Shown here in pieces: positions 34,278 through 45,010 of a stretch of 64,000 bases of DNA; position 1 is the first letter of the stretch; the number at the start of each line of letters is the position of its first letter. The notes under the pieces were generated by a model that saw nothing but the letters and a program-made list of their open reading frames with translations, searched no databases and was not told where the DNA came from. Made by a program: the position numbers and the translations under genes. This stretch comes from Rhytidiadelphus loreus (taxonomy: Eukaryota > Streptophyta > Bryopsida > Hypnales > Hylocomiaceae): positions 51,955,025-52,019,024 of the forward strand of contig OX344763.1 in NCBI GenBank assembly GCA_947034895.1, written 5' to 3'.

Positions 34278-36113
34278 AGCTTGAATTTATATGCTTCGTC
34301 GTAGATAAAGGGGTGGTTGGAGAGATTTTTACTACTTTCGTAGTGGTATTTGATAGAGTGCTATTTGATTTTGATGTTTGTGTAAACTAAGCTTTCACAT
34401 TGTTGTGGAGGATAATATTTAATTTTTTTGTGGATGTACTGTTGGTCATTTAGATTAATGAAATATTAACTATTAATTATCATGAATAAGATTTAGAGTT
34501 ATCGATTTTAGGTGGATAATATATGTTTTGGTGTTGTATCTTCAATATTCATGTAGCAAGTGCAATATGTATAGATTATTAATATATTTGCTATTACATT
34601 TTACGTATACTTGTGTCTGGAATTTTTGGAATTCTTGGCTTGCTAATTCATATGATGTTTGTGTTAAGGCATTTATTGATCATATGACTCCCATTTTAAT
34701 GGAAATTGTAACTTTGAACTATTTAATTGAGTGATTATCGAGCTAAATTGCAACCTGTTTGAACCGTTCATTGTATCTTCAAATGTCTAATATTATTTTG
34801 GGAGAGCCCTTACATCCCATTATAACGAAAATAGCGTTAAATACTAATTCCTTAATTCTTTTGTGTTGCCTAGGGTAGCCCCGCACGGCGAAGCTTTGAC
34901 CTTCTAGGGTTAAAATTTGCCTTTGAAGAACCAGTGAAACCTACATTTATCTTAAAAAATTCATAAAAAATTCAATTAGTATAGTTCTTTCTTATTTCCA
35001 TTGAAACCATAAAAGATTATTTTCCCGTATTGTTAGTTTTTAAATTAGTTATTATTCCTTAATATGTGCTTGATTTTTTTAGTCTTATAGAATTTCCAAA
35101 GATTAGGCTTTTAAGGGAAACTCAGTTTTCAGTTGAAAGGGTCGGAACAGCCACCAGGCAGAACCACCAAGTAGAACAGCAAAAGGATGGGAACAACAGA
35201 CGGACGGGAACCAAGACGGACAAGAACTAGATGGACAGAGATCGAGAACGAACGGGAACTGGACGGACGGAAGGGAGCGACGGCCAATCCGAGGACGACA
35301 CGTGGCGAGGCATGGAAAAAGGGCCAAGCAACGAGCCTTTGGAGAAGTTGATAGTGAGTCCAGCATCCAACAAGTAAGTCCAATGACCAGCAAAGGAAGT
35401 CTAGATCGAACCATTGAATCCAAAACCAAAATTCAGTAAGTACTTGAAACTCAAATCTCACATCCGATTGCTAACAAAGGTTTGGAAAATTGAAATTATT
35501 CAAGGTTGGCCATTGCTCACCACAACCAAACTTTTGAATTTTTAACTAAAAATTGAACACTAACATTTCAAAGCAAAATTCTCTCATTCCATCTCCATAT
35601 CTCTCTCAAGTTAGCAACTTACACCTCTCTCAACTCCACAAAACAAATGAGAAGGAATTCAAGAGAGAGAAGAACTAAGAGAGAATGGAATAAGAAGAAG
35701 AATTCCACATGTGAGGAATTTTGCATTAAAAAACTCATTTAAAAATAATATTACTATTGAACCAAAGTTCTATATTCTTTAGTATTTGTTGGTTAGTTAG
35801 TTATTAGATTCTAGAGGGAATTTAGGGTCTTTAGAGTTTAGTGGGGTTTTGTTTTATTAGGCCTAATAATCCAAAAAGATAAAACAAATCGCCAACTAAT
35901 ACATCCAAAGCCAATTAACAAAAATACAATTAATAGATTTGATTTGATTTCGTGGATTTAGTTGGGTTTTGGTATCTAAAATAATTTGGAAATTATTCAA
36001 AATACCTCTAAATTCAACTAAAATCCCCTAACCATTTGTAGGAAATTAGAATTAGAACGAAAAATACAACGAACATCCAAAGTATTAAATTTGAATTGCG
36101 ATGGATTAGCAAA
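34278..36113. other. spacer with GACGGACGGGAAC-type repeats
   Basis: No convincing gene. Positions about 35190-35290 hold irregular GACGGACGGGAAC / AGACGGACAAGAAC repeats that create open frames on the minus strand. The flanks are AT-rich and show nothing definite. Confidence 0.4.
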
Positions 36114-36197
36114 ATGGACGAGGAAGGAGTTGGCTATTACGAGACGATACATCTTGAGATTCTTGAGGACAGTACGATCGACTCATTCACCGAGGAG
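36114..36197 (+). CDS. possible first exon of an unknown gene or retroelement
   Basis: The ATG at 36114 opens 28 codons rich in Glu and Asp, ending at a good donor (GAGGAG followed by GTACGT, phase 0). No downstream exon could be joined with confidence in the following 1.3 kb of AT-rich DNA. It could be a chance match or the start of a decayed gene. Confidence 0.25.
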
Positions 36198-37452
36198 GTA
36201 CGTTAATTTCTTTGTCTTTATTTTTTGCTTTTCAATTTAGTTTAAAGAATTTGCTAGTTAAAATAACATTTAGGAATTTAGCATTAAAATTAACCTTAAA
36301 AAACTTAAATCTATTTGAATAAATTTTAGAATCTAAACGAGGAATCTAGTCAAATTTAGAAATCTAGGTAACATTAGAATATTTAGAGAAAATTAAAACC
36401 TAATTTATCTCTTTATTCTATATAAAACTTATTGAAGGAACGAATTCCATCCAACTAAGGGGGATTTTCATCCATCCATACGTTTTTACTTATACGTCCT
36501 AAATTCTTGCTTTCTACCTTGGTAGAAAAGTAATTAATCACTTCCTTTAAAAAACAATAAAAACCCAAAAAACTACTAATTTTAGAATTATAACTTAGAA
36601 GTAGGATTAATAAAGAACAATTAGGAATATTTTTAAGGAATAACTAAGGAATCTTTTGAGACTAAAATCGTTTAGAGAATCTTTTGAAGATTCCCAAACC
36701 TACTTTTACTTTAAGATTACTTTAATTTTAAAGGAATAAAGTGTAGATGAAGTTTGACTTAAATTTGGATGAAAATTCTAAAAATAGGTCAAAACTAGGT
36801 TTTTTCTCAAAAAAAAACATTAGTTAATTTAATTAATAATTTAACCCCAAGATTTAGATTTATTTTGAATTCATTTGCTATTTTTAGTCAACAAATGAAG
36901 TTTTTAGGATAGAATTAGGAACGAATTTCATCCATCGATATCTTTTAGTAAGAATATCAGAATTCAACTTGCTTTACCATTCTAGGAAGGGCAAAGTGTA
37001 TTCTACACATTAATTTAGATAGATTTTAACATTAGATTAGGTTTTACTTACTCATCAAGGTTTTGAACCTTTTAATATTTAGATTGTTTTGAAGCAACTA
37101 GAACTAGATTATCATCATCACAAACAAAGTGTCTATTGCTTGAAAGGCCAAAGAACACTAAGTTTACAATTCACCCACACGAATTACTAACTTATGCCAC
37201 TAGAACCTGTGTGCAACTTTCTGACTTAAGGGTGGAGTTAGAAGCACTCACATTGAGCTAGTTGGATTCTTTGTGAAGGAGATAGGAATTTTCTATGCTT
37301 TGCTGTAAACCATAGCTAAGACTTCACTATGATTCTAAATGCTTAATTAGGAAGTGTTTTTTAGCAAGTGGCAAATATTTTTAGATTGTTGTTCCTTTAT
37401 TTTAAATTCTTCTATCATGTGTCATTCTTGAATTAATGTTGTCTATAAACAA
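36198..37452. other. AT-rich spacer, no gene seen
   Basis: Low-complexity, with repeated TTAGGAAT/TTTAGAATC-like words and no gene. Confidence 0.4.
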
Positions 37453-37620
37453 TAGAAGAAAATTGTATTGATCTCAAAAAAACCAATCTAACATTTCTCA
37501 GTGATTTCTATTTTCTAGAGCAAAATTCTATGTTTTTCAACTCAGAATTTTGTGCTAGAAAACAGATATCACTGAAAAATGTTAGATTGGTTTTTTTGAG
37601 ATCAATACAGTTTTTTTCTA
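37453..37620. repeat. 168-bp fold-back element (78-bp arms)
   Basis: The left arm (37453-37530) and right arm (37543-37620) are inverted copies with roughly 90% identity over 78 bp, around a 12-nt loop. Both arms include ATTGATCTCAAAAAAACCAA. A transcript would form one long near-perfect hairpin. This fits a fold-back MITE or a young hairpin small-RNA locus. Confidence 0.85.
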
Positions 37621-38131
37621 GTGAAATAATACATGTAAACAGAAAACATACTAGATGCTCTGCTTATAATTTTATTGTTGGAGTTACTTGTAATATAGGT
37701 CTAAACCAGAGATGGGTTTGGGTTTTTTAGAGCTCATCCTTGAGTTTAGACCTTATCAGCAATGTGCAACATATTGGATGGTGCAACTTGAAAAGGTCAT
37801 ATAGTGATTGACAAGAGCAATGCATCATCAAACGGGGTGAAAAGTACAAGACTTGTTGAACATCTTTTGTGGGTTCCTATTGATTCATTAGATGGTCAAT
37901 CAAAGTTCTTTTTCAATCCCTACAAGTACTTGACCGCTTGAATGTTCTCAATGTTTGCTCTATGGCACGAAAAGTCAAGTATTTGTTTTCTAAAATACGC
38001 ATTTCTCTTGGGTTTTACTTGGGTTCTTTAATATTCATGCTCAATTGTAGTTGGAAGCTTCACTAACAAATTTTGAATGGAAAGGCATTCTCTAATGATA
38101 TTGATCATTTCATTCTCATCCAACATCTTAT
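37621..38131. other. spacer between fold-back and CACTA-like MITE
   Basis: No gene seen; AT-rich. Confidence 0.4.
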
Positions 38132-38240
38132 CACTACAAGAAAACCGCGTCTGAATTAACATGTCCGAATTGATAGACAATGTCTGAATTGACAAAAAAA
38201 TGTCCAAATTGACAGATAATGACAACATTCCCTTGTAGTG
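38132..38240 (+). mobile_element. 109-bp CACTA-like MITE
   Basis: It begins CACTACAAGAAAA and ends with CCCTTGTAGTG, giving a 9-bp inverted end CACTACAAG. Between them are four copies of a TGTCCGAATTGACA-like word. CACTAC ends plus short internal subterminal repeats are typical of CACTA (En/Spm) derivatives. A 3-bp target duplication is not evident. Confidence 0.6.
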
Positions 38241-40239
38241 CAAACTTGAAACTTATAGACAATTCTAAAGGCATTAATTATAAATAATTGATAATAATTG
38301 TAGTCAGATTCACAAATAATTGATCTAGTTTAATATCCTCATTCCAATGTTTTTGAATTCTCTCGTAGAAGATGTCTCTATGGATCCTGACAATTTCCAA
38401 ACATGTGTACATGGTGGTATACTTGGAGGTTTGTTTTTTTACCTAGTAATATACCTTTATGATGCTTTTTTGACTACCATGTTGATAAATTTATAATCTA
38501 CACTTTATTTTAAACCTTTGCTTTTCCCCCATTCAATTCTCTTTGCTTGCTTTGGATGCAACAATGCGGATTTGAGTGCATTCAATGACAATTGAGTGGA
38601 GGTTGGAATCATTACATTGGGGACAAGATTGGGGATTGGTTTTGTGTAGAATGCAATATGCAATAATGATGGGGTTGGTATGATTACAATAGGATTTTGT
38701 TCCATATATGCACTAGAAATTGTGCGTGGAAGGAGGCTTGGGTTTTATAGAGGTTGATTTGTTGGTTACACTTGGATAGTAGCTAGATAGCAATTGGTAC
38801 GACCCGATAAGCCAATTTTGTATTTAATGTGAATTGTTTGGGCGCTTCTACTCTTGCTAAAACCATTGAACTTATAGTCTTAGGTGATTGAATCTTCTTT
38901 TACAAAAAGTGCATTTTATCAAATTAGCAAATGGTAGACACTATGCGTTTAATTACCATACAACAAAGTGTTGCAGCATTGAGTTGTAAGGGTTGTAGTA
39001 ACTCAATCAAATCAAAGCTACGACATATTGAAGTAATTGTTCTTTATGAAATGGAAATTGTCCTTCTCTTGGGCTTGGAATTGTCAAAAAATTATTGAGG
39101 CTAGGATTTGGCCCATCCGGAGGGCCGTGAGTTCCCAACTGTAGGGAACGCACTGCGTTGCGCCAGCGCAGCAGTCTAACGTGGCCGAGAGATGATCACG
39201 TCATTTGGGGGGGAATTTACTTTTAGTTTCTCATTTCAAAAGCAATTTTTTATTTATTTTTTGGTAATACAACACTCAACACTCCCTCGTTGCATTGGGA
39301 ATAGATTTGAGAATGGCCCTGAAACGGCCCTCTGATGAAGCTGAAACACATTTAATACTTTTAATAATTGTTGCTCTGTTGGTAGTTTCTTATTGCGGGG
39401 TTTATTTTCTTAGGGTTATGTGCTTAGTTTTGAGTCAATGTATCAAGAACAATTGTGTTAATATGTTGGATGGTGCTGCAATAAGAAGCAAAAGATGCAA
39501 GAGACACTTGCTAACCACAACATCAATATGTTGAATGATGTAACGACTATCAATAGAGTCAATTTAAGGGTATGTTGGAAACATAACTCAATAAGCTAGT
39601 CCTAATGGGATTTGGAGGGATTGACATCTCCAAATATTTGATAGGTGCTTCATTCTACGTCTTTTCCACTACTCAATTAGTGCATTGTTGATGAATTAGT
39701 GTAGATCTACAGAACTAGGTGAGATGGTGTTTGACAGGGTTTTATTCTTGTATAATGTTGTTTTATTGGCCGCATGATATTGTTGGTCAGGTAATTAGCT
39801 TGGGGGTTGTGAATGGCGTTTCTTGACATCTAGTGAATAAACTTTAGGAAGAGGAAGAGCAATTGTTGACTAGTCTGAAGGAGGAAAGCCGAACAATAGA
39901 AGCAATTGTTTCTAGAGAGGGGTCCATTGCGTGCAAAAGCTTAGGCTAGTCATACGCTCTTCCTTATGAGACAAGAAGTTGACTTAGATAATGTTTCTAG
40001 ATTACCACTTCATTGTTTGTTTGGAGGATAGAGAATTTGTAGATGGACATGTCTACACATTGTGCCCTCTTCTCGATACTTTTGTCAATTTGGAGGTATT
40101 CAATGTCTAGGTTTTGTTTAGAGCATACTTAGCTATGCCATTAGAACAACTCCTTAATCTTGGTCTCATTGCTTTTAGCTTCATGGCAAAGAAAATCCCC
40201 CGGCCCTCACAATGGAACATATGAATGCAAAGTTGAGAA
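38241..40239. other. spacer with paired GC hairpins
   Basis: No gene found. At 39131-39175 two adjacent short hairpins occur (GTTCCC...GGGAAC, then ACTGCG...CGCAG) in an otherwise AT-rich stretch. They do not form a tRNA. Confidence 0.4.
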
Positions 40240-40441
40240 GACAATGAAATTTGACATAAGTTTGTCAAAAGACATTGAAATTTGACAAAAAATTTCCTAT
40301 AGATATCTTTGTCCTAGATGACAAACAAGTTTACAAAATTTTGTCAACTAAATGTCCAAATCAAATATTCGTAATTGATGGGACAATTGACAAAATTATG
40401 TCAAATTTTTGTCAATTAGGACAAATTTCCTCTTGTAGTAG
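40240..40441 (-). mobile_element. CACTA-like fragment with TTTGTCAA subterminal repeats
   Basis: Many TTTGTCAA / TTGACAAA words lead up to CTCTTGTAGTAG at 40431-40441, resembling the right end of the 38132 MITE. No matching left end was found, so it is probably truncated. Confidence 0.4.
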
Positions 40442-41256
40442 AGTGTAATCTCATTTGACTCATTTGTAAGTAACTACCAACTCTTCCCTCACCTTCCCTC
40501 ACCTTATTTGTGCACTTTTGGATGGTAATGTAGCTCTTTTAATTCCCGAGACATTTCCACTGGCAGACCAAAAGTATCCCTTTTGAGATACAGAGAGGCC
40601 ATCCTTTTTGCAAAAATGTCGTCATACAAAGAAGGCAGACCCTATTTTTGTTGTGCACAAAAAACTGGATGATAATCATCCATCTTTCAGTACGAAAAAG
40701 AACTGTTTAACAATTCATAAGCCACTTTTTGGCTCCGGCGATCTTGTTGTATTAACTTAATTCTACCGAACTCCCTGCGTGTTTCAGTCGAAGTTACATC
40801 TGGATCAGGTTTCACCTTAAAATACTGATGCATTTAAAAGCAAAAGCGTAGGACCAGTAATCCATATGCGAGATACAGGGTGTGATAACACATTCTGGGA
40901 ACAATGTGCATCATATGGCGAAAGTTTCGTCATAAAATCAGCACTCTGCTTCTAGTCAAGTGTAAAATAATCCACCACCTAAAAAATAAGCAGAAAAAAC
41001 TACATTTGTTGACAACATCCAGTCATCACGTCCACTCAGTACTAAGAGTGGCACCTCTTCATCTTCCTTTCAAGATAGGAAGTAGAACTGTTTCCACTAC
41101 ATAATAAAACCTAAAAAAATAATCGTAAGGTAAGCGGTCATACTCACTACCGGTCAGGTCGTCTTCATTACTCAACGGCAACTCCTGTCCAACACTCAAA
41201 AAATTTAAGTTCGAGAAACTATAAATCATAGATATGCATAAATCCTCTTTGATGCA
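40442..41256 (-). other. 3' flank and probable 3' UTR of the DnaJ gene
   Basis: No ORF of note. On the minus strand this lies just downstream of the ZRF1-like stop codon and probably includes its 3' UTR. The poly(A) site was not assigned. Confidence 0.4.
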
Positions 41257-43386
41257 TCATTCAGCCTTCTTGGTACTCCTGAAATTCTCTCTCAAAGCTG
41301 CGAATTTCTTGAAACATTGGGCTTTGTTCTTGCCAGGAACAGCTGTGGCAATCCTGTCCCACCTACTGGTAGTGTCCTTCGGGAAAGCCTTGATAGCCTT
41401 CACTAGTGCCACTTCCTGAGCCTCAGACCATGCTTCACCATCACCTTCTACACCACCACCATTTGCAACGGCTCCGTTACTTCGAGGAATCTTCTGCTCA
41501 TCTCCCCTAGACTCCGTTTCGTTCTTAATCTTGTTAGCATTCACGGGCTCAACAGTTTCCTTCCTCTGCTTCGAGCCAATTCCCTGACCTTTCCCACCAC
41601 CTATTGTACCATTGCCAACTACCTTGGAACTAGCTGTCTCCCCACTTTGGGCATCACCAGCTAAATCCTCCCTTGTTGAAAGGGGCGAGTCTATCACGGT
41701 ATTTCCTACCTTTCTCTTCTGCAAGAAAGAATCGAAGGCTTTGGACGAATCTGGCTTCTGTAAAAGCACGGTCTTTACACCTCTTAGAATTTCTTCCACA
41801 GTTCGATGTGTTCCTAGATAATTGGAGACGACTTCCCAACGCTGAGAGGTTCCCTTAGGATACTTCGCCACAGCTTTCCTCAGGAGATCCACCTCCTGCT
41901 TAGACCAAGGCCTTTCCTTCTTTTCAACGACGAGGGGAGCTTTCTTACCCTTCTCTGCAGTTGCGTCGGAGGTCTTGCTGCTGTCAGCCTGATCTTGGCC
42001 TACCTCTGCCTTCGTTGAAGTGAGATAAGAGTTAGAGAGGGATGCACTGGAGTTTGCTCGGCTAGGAGTCGAAGCAGCAGCTGAATCGGAAGAAACAATA
42101 ACTTCAGCTCCACTCATGATTTTTTTCAGATATTCCGCTTGTTCATCAACCTTAGTGATCCCTTCCATCTTCTCACACAGGCCTCGCAAGAAGGCTATCT
42201 CTAAGGAAGTGCAAAAGTTCTCCACATCATCATCAGAAACCCCGCTGTCCTTCTTAGAGACAACACCAGCTGCCACAGCTCGTAACCTGGCTTTCTCCTT
42301 CCTCAACAGCTTCTTATCTTTTTCTTTCTGTTTCTTCTGAGCCGAAGCCTCCTCAGCAGCTTTCTTTTCTTCCTCCTCTTTCCGTAACCTTTCTTCCTCC
42401 AAGGCTCGTGCAACCTCCTCTTCCTTGTCCTTCCTGGCCTGGATCTTAGCCTGTTTCTTACGCAATTTCTCAGCTTTTTCCTCCTCCCTTCTGCGAGCAA
42501 TTCTAGGGTCTTTCTTGTAGGCATTCTCGGTCATCAGCCTTATGCGAGCATTCTCCTCTTTCTTGGCCTTCTCTCGCAACTTCGCATTCTGCCTCTCCAT
42601 CCATCGCTTGTGCTCGCGACTTTCAGCTTGTTCAAGGTCGAAATCATCAGCATGAGGAAATTCTCTCCAACTCTTGAAGGTCCACCAGAAATCGTAGAAA
42701 TCATCAACAGAGGCTATATCAGTTTCATTGTCACCAAGAGTGGGAACGGGCTGAATAATCGACCAGCGACCATTTCGTGCAAAAACTGGTCCAAATACTT
42801 TGAAAAATTCGCCAACGGCACAATCACTGGGAATTTCATCGTCAAATTCATCAATTGAATCATAACCTCGTCGCTTCACAGGGTCTATGAGGACTTCATA
42901 TGCTAACTGTATCGCTTTAAAGTGCCGGTCAATCTCCTCTTTCTTGACCTCCTTCTTTTCCTCTGTCTCCTCAGTAAGAAGGAGAGAAGCCTGCTTGTCA
43001 GGGTGATGTTTCAAAGCAGCCTCTCTATAGCTCTTCCTAATCTGATCGTCAGTGGCCAGAAACCTTAAATGACTGAGACCTAACAGGGCATAATGATCCT
43101 GAGTCTGGGGTCCATCTCCTGACTTCTTTTTGCCCTTAAATTGGTAAGAATCTACAGAGGGAGACTCTGCGCCCTTGTCCTTCTTCTCCGGTATTACTTC
43201 ATCAATGTCCTCGGGATCTTTGTCAACACCTAAAGCACGCTTAGCCGCCTCATGGAAGCATATACCTGCAGGTTCCCGACCAAGGCGGGGGTAGCACTGA
43301 TTATTTGAAGCAACATACTGAGGCAGCTTCTCTGGAATATCGGCTGCACAATAGGTGATATATAGCCGGTCCCGTACGCCCAGCAT
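41257..43386 (-). CDS. ZRF1: ZRF1/GlsA-type DnaJ protein with J domain and two SANT domains
   Basis: Intact single-exon coding region of 709 residues from ATG 43386. The frame is open further upstream, but only as far as an AG acceptor at 43444, so this is the first ATG of the exon. It gives the short lead before ITY...EPAG...FHEAA that is usual in plant homologues. J domain at about residues 97-170 with HPD at 128-130; zuotin-type region near 180-250 (FFKVFGPVFARNGRWS, DFYDFWWTF); long charged helical stretch at about 250-370; SANT/Myb 1 at about 492-537 (RPWSKQEVDLL); SANT/Myb 2 at about 651-700 (EAWSEAQEVAL). The family (zuotin/MPP11/ZRF1, Volvox GlsA) works with Hsp70 at ribosomes and, through its SANT domains, at chromatin by binding H2A-ubiquitin. 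It is the only clearly intact conserved gene in the window. Confidence 0.95.
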   Translation of the reverse strand: MLGVRDRLYITYCAADIPEKLPQYVASNNQCYPRLGREPAGICFHEAAKRALGVDKDPEDIDEVIPEKKDKGAESPSVDSYQFKGKKKSGDGPQTQDHYALLGLSHLRFLATDDQIRKSYREAALKHHPDKQASLLLTEETEEKKEVKKEEIDRHFKAIQLAYEVLIDPVKRRGYDSIDEFDDEIPSDCAVGEFFKVFGPVFARNGRWSIIQPVPTLGDNETDIASVDDFYDFWWTFKSWREFPHADDFDLEQAESREHKRWMERQNAKLREKAKKEENARIRLMTENAYKKDPRIARRREEEKAEKLRKKQAKIQARKDKEEEVARALEEERLRKEEEEKKAAEEASAQKKQKEKDKKLLRKEKARLRAVAAGVVSKKDSGVSDDDVENFCTSLEIAFLRGLCEKMEGITKVDEQAEYLKKIMSGAEVIVSSDSAAASTPSRANSSASLSNSYLTSTKAEVGQDQADSSKTSDATAEKGKKAPLVVEKKERPWSKQEVDLLRKAVAKYPKGTSQRWEVVSNYLGTHRTVEEILRGVKTVLLQKPDSSKAFDSFLQKRKVGNTVIDSPLSTREDLAGDAQSGETASSKVVGNGTIGGGKGQGIGSKQRKETVEPVNANKIKNETESRGDEQKIPRSNGAVANGGGVEGDGEAWSEAQEVALVKAIKAFPKDTTSRWDRIATAVPGKNKAQCFKKFAALRENFRSTKKAE

Positions 43387-43443
43387 CTTAACCAAATGTG
43401 CCCTTAATCTGAAAAAATGTTCGAGCTTGATGGAATCAACCAC

Positions 43444-44444
43444 CTAAGACTACAATGACTGGTAGTCCGTGAATTTGCTGCACATAAAAGTCAAAATCAT
43501 CACAATAATGCAAGGAAATATTCAAAAACTATAACATCGAAAAATGAATAGATGTCCATTCCATCAAAGAATTCGCAAAAATGCAAGAGTGAGCCAGCAG
43601 AATAATATCTCAAACTTCTGCAAATACCTCAAGCACCGAATTAGAGAACAAAAAACCGTTATACATGCCGATCCTAAAACCAGAAAGTCATCGAGTTTGA
43701 GAGATTCATTACAATGCAGCTCTTAACAAATAAAGGATGCGCGTTCAGCCTACTAACCAAATCTGTGTCCAGACCTTTAATTTGACCAAGACAGGTTCTT
43801 TAAAGAAGACACTCTGTATGCAAAATATGAGGTATGACAAAGAAGAACACACGAGTCATAGCATACGCAAGGGTGTGAGTGGTACGAGTGACTACAAAAT
43901 CAGAACGCTCGTCTTAAACATTGAACAAACTGTCACAAAACGCTTCCAGATATTATTTACTCTTTAGACATAAAAAAAACACTTTGTGTCCACACGCCAG
44001 AGCAAGAACTGACTAGAATTGAAGACAGGTTGACGGTGATTCCCATAAGGTATTACAGAATATCTCACAATACTAACCACTCAATCCCTTAGAACCCTAC
44101 GTGCTGAATGGCTTAGTCGAGAGGGTACAAAATTTCGGCATCCACTGAAAACATAATCGACGTGTTAGGAACTTCAGACACAAAATCAAGACAGTACTAT
44201 GGTCAAACACTCGGAGTCTAGTCGTAACTGCAGAAAATAATGTACTTTTCAACATACAGACAAGTCCTTGGAACCAAAACTAATATCCAGAGGCAGTCCA
44301 CGCCGACGAACTTCACTAATACCCTTGCCATCAACAAAATGAAAAATGAAAGCCTGTAAACTACACAACGATCGACAAGACCGTAAACGCCACAATCATC
44401 AAAAGAATCCAACTATCACCACGCCCAGGACAGGGAAACCTTAC
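43444..44444 (-). other. probable 5' UTR intron of the DnaJ gene
   Basis: On the minus strand, a donor GCG followed by GTAAGG ends an upstream exon at 44445, and an acceptor TCTTAG lies at 43449-43444 just before the coding exon. The 1,001-bp interval would be an intron in the 5' leader. The upstream exon (about 44445-44615) happens to be open in a compatible frame from an ATG at 44615, so an extended N-terminus is possible but less likely than the 43386 start. Confidence 0.5.
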
Positions 44445-44615
44445 CGCGTCCAAACGCGAAGTCAAATTTCGACCACCTTGGAACCACCGCGCCACTTGTC
44501 CGTGGAACTCACAGCACAATACGCACACGAATATCGTTTGATATTTCACTAGACCAACCTCTAGACCAATCCCTGCATTACAACGGCAATGCCAGAAGCC
44601 GCCACGGATCCTCAA

Positions 44616-45010
44616 ACCCTTGAAGCCCTAGAAGAAAACCAGGCTTCAAAAACGAATTCCGCCACCACCTCAAAAGACTGCAATCGTAAATCCTTCAGAC
44701 CTTTCACTGTACCCTCATCCCTAGACCATCTCTCTAAACGTTGGCCCAAGGGGCAGCTTTAGAGCAGGGCGATTGGAAGCATGCACTGAATAACGGAGAT
44801 GGCCAAAGCCCGTGTAGCGCCAGTTAGCCTTAAAACTCTACAAACCAGTTGGCGGCGACGTCTTCAGCTACCAGCCGGGGTAGGTCGTAAATAGGGCTTG
44901 GTTGCTCCAAGGACCACTACTGCACTGGGTGTGATGCCGATAATCGTTAGGATCTTTAACCCTGGAAGGACGCCAAGGACGTTTGTGTCCTTTGAATGCT
45001 CAACTAGGTT
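44616..45010 (-). promoter_or_regulatory. likely promoter region of the DnaJ gene
   Basis: A relatively GC-rich, low-repeat stretch upstream of the putative leader exon. It stands out from the AT-rich DNA that starts at about 45000. No individual element was assigned; the call rests on position and composition. Confidence 0.3.

Noticed and set aside
35103..35461. Two overlapping minus-strand ORFs of about 110 codons
   Set aside because: They overlie GACGGACGGGAAC-type repeats and have no recognised domain or splice context.
42116..42858. Plus-strand ORFs inside the DnaJ gene
   Set aside because: Antisense to a conserved, domain-bearing coding region.
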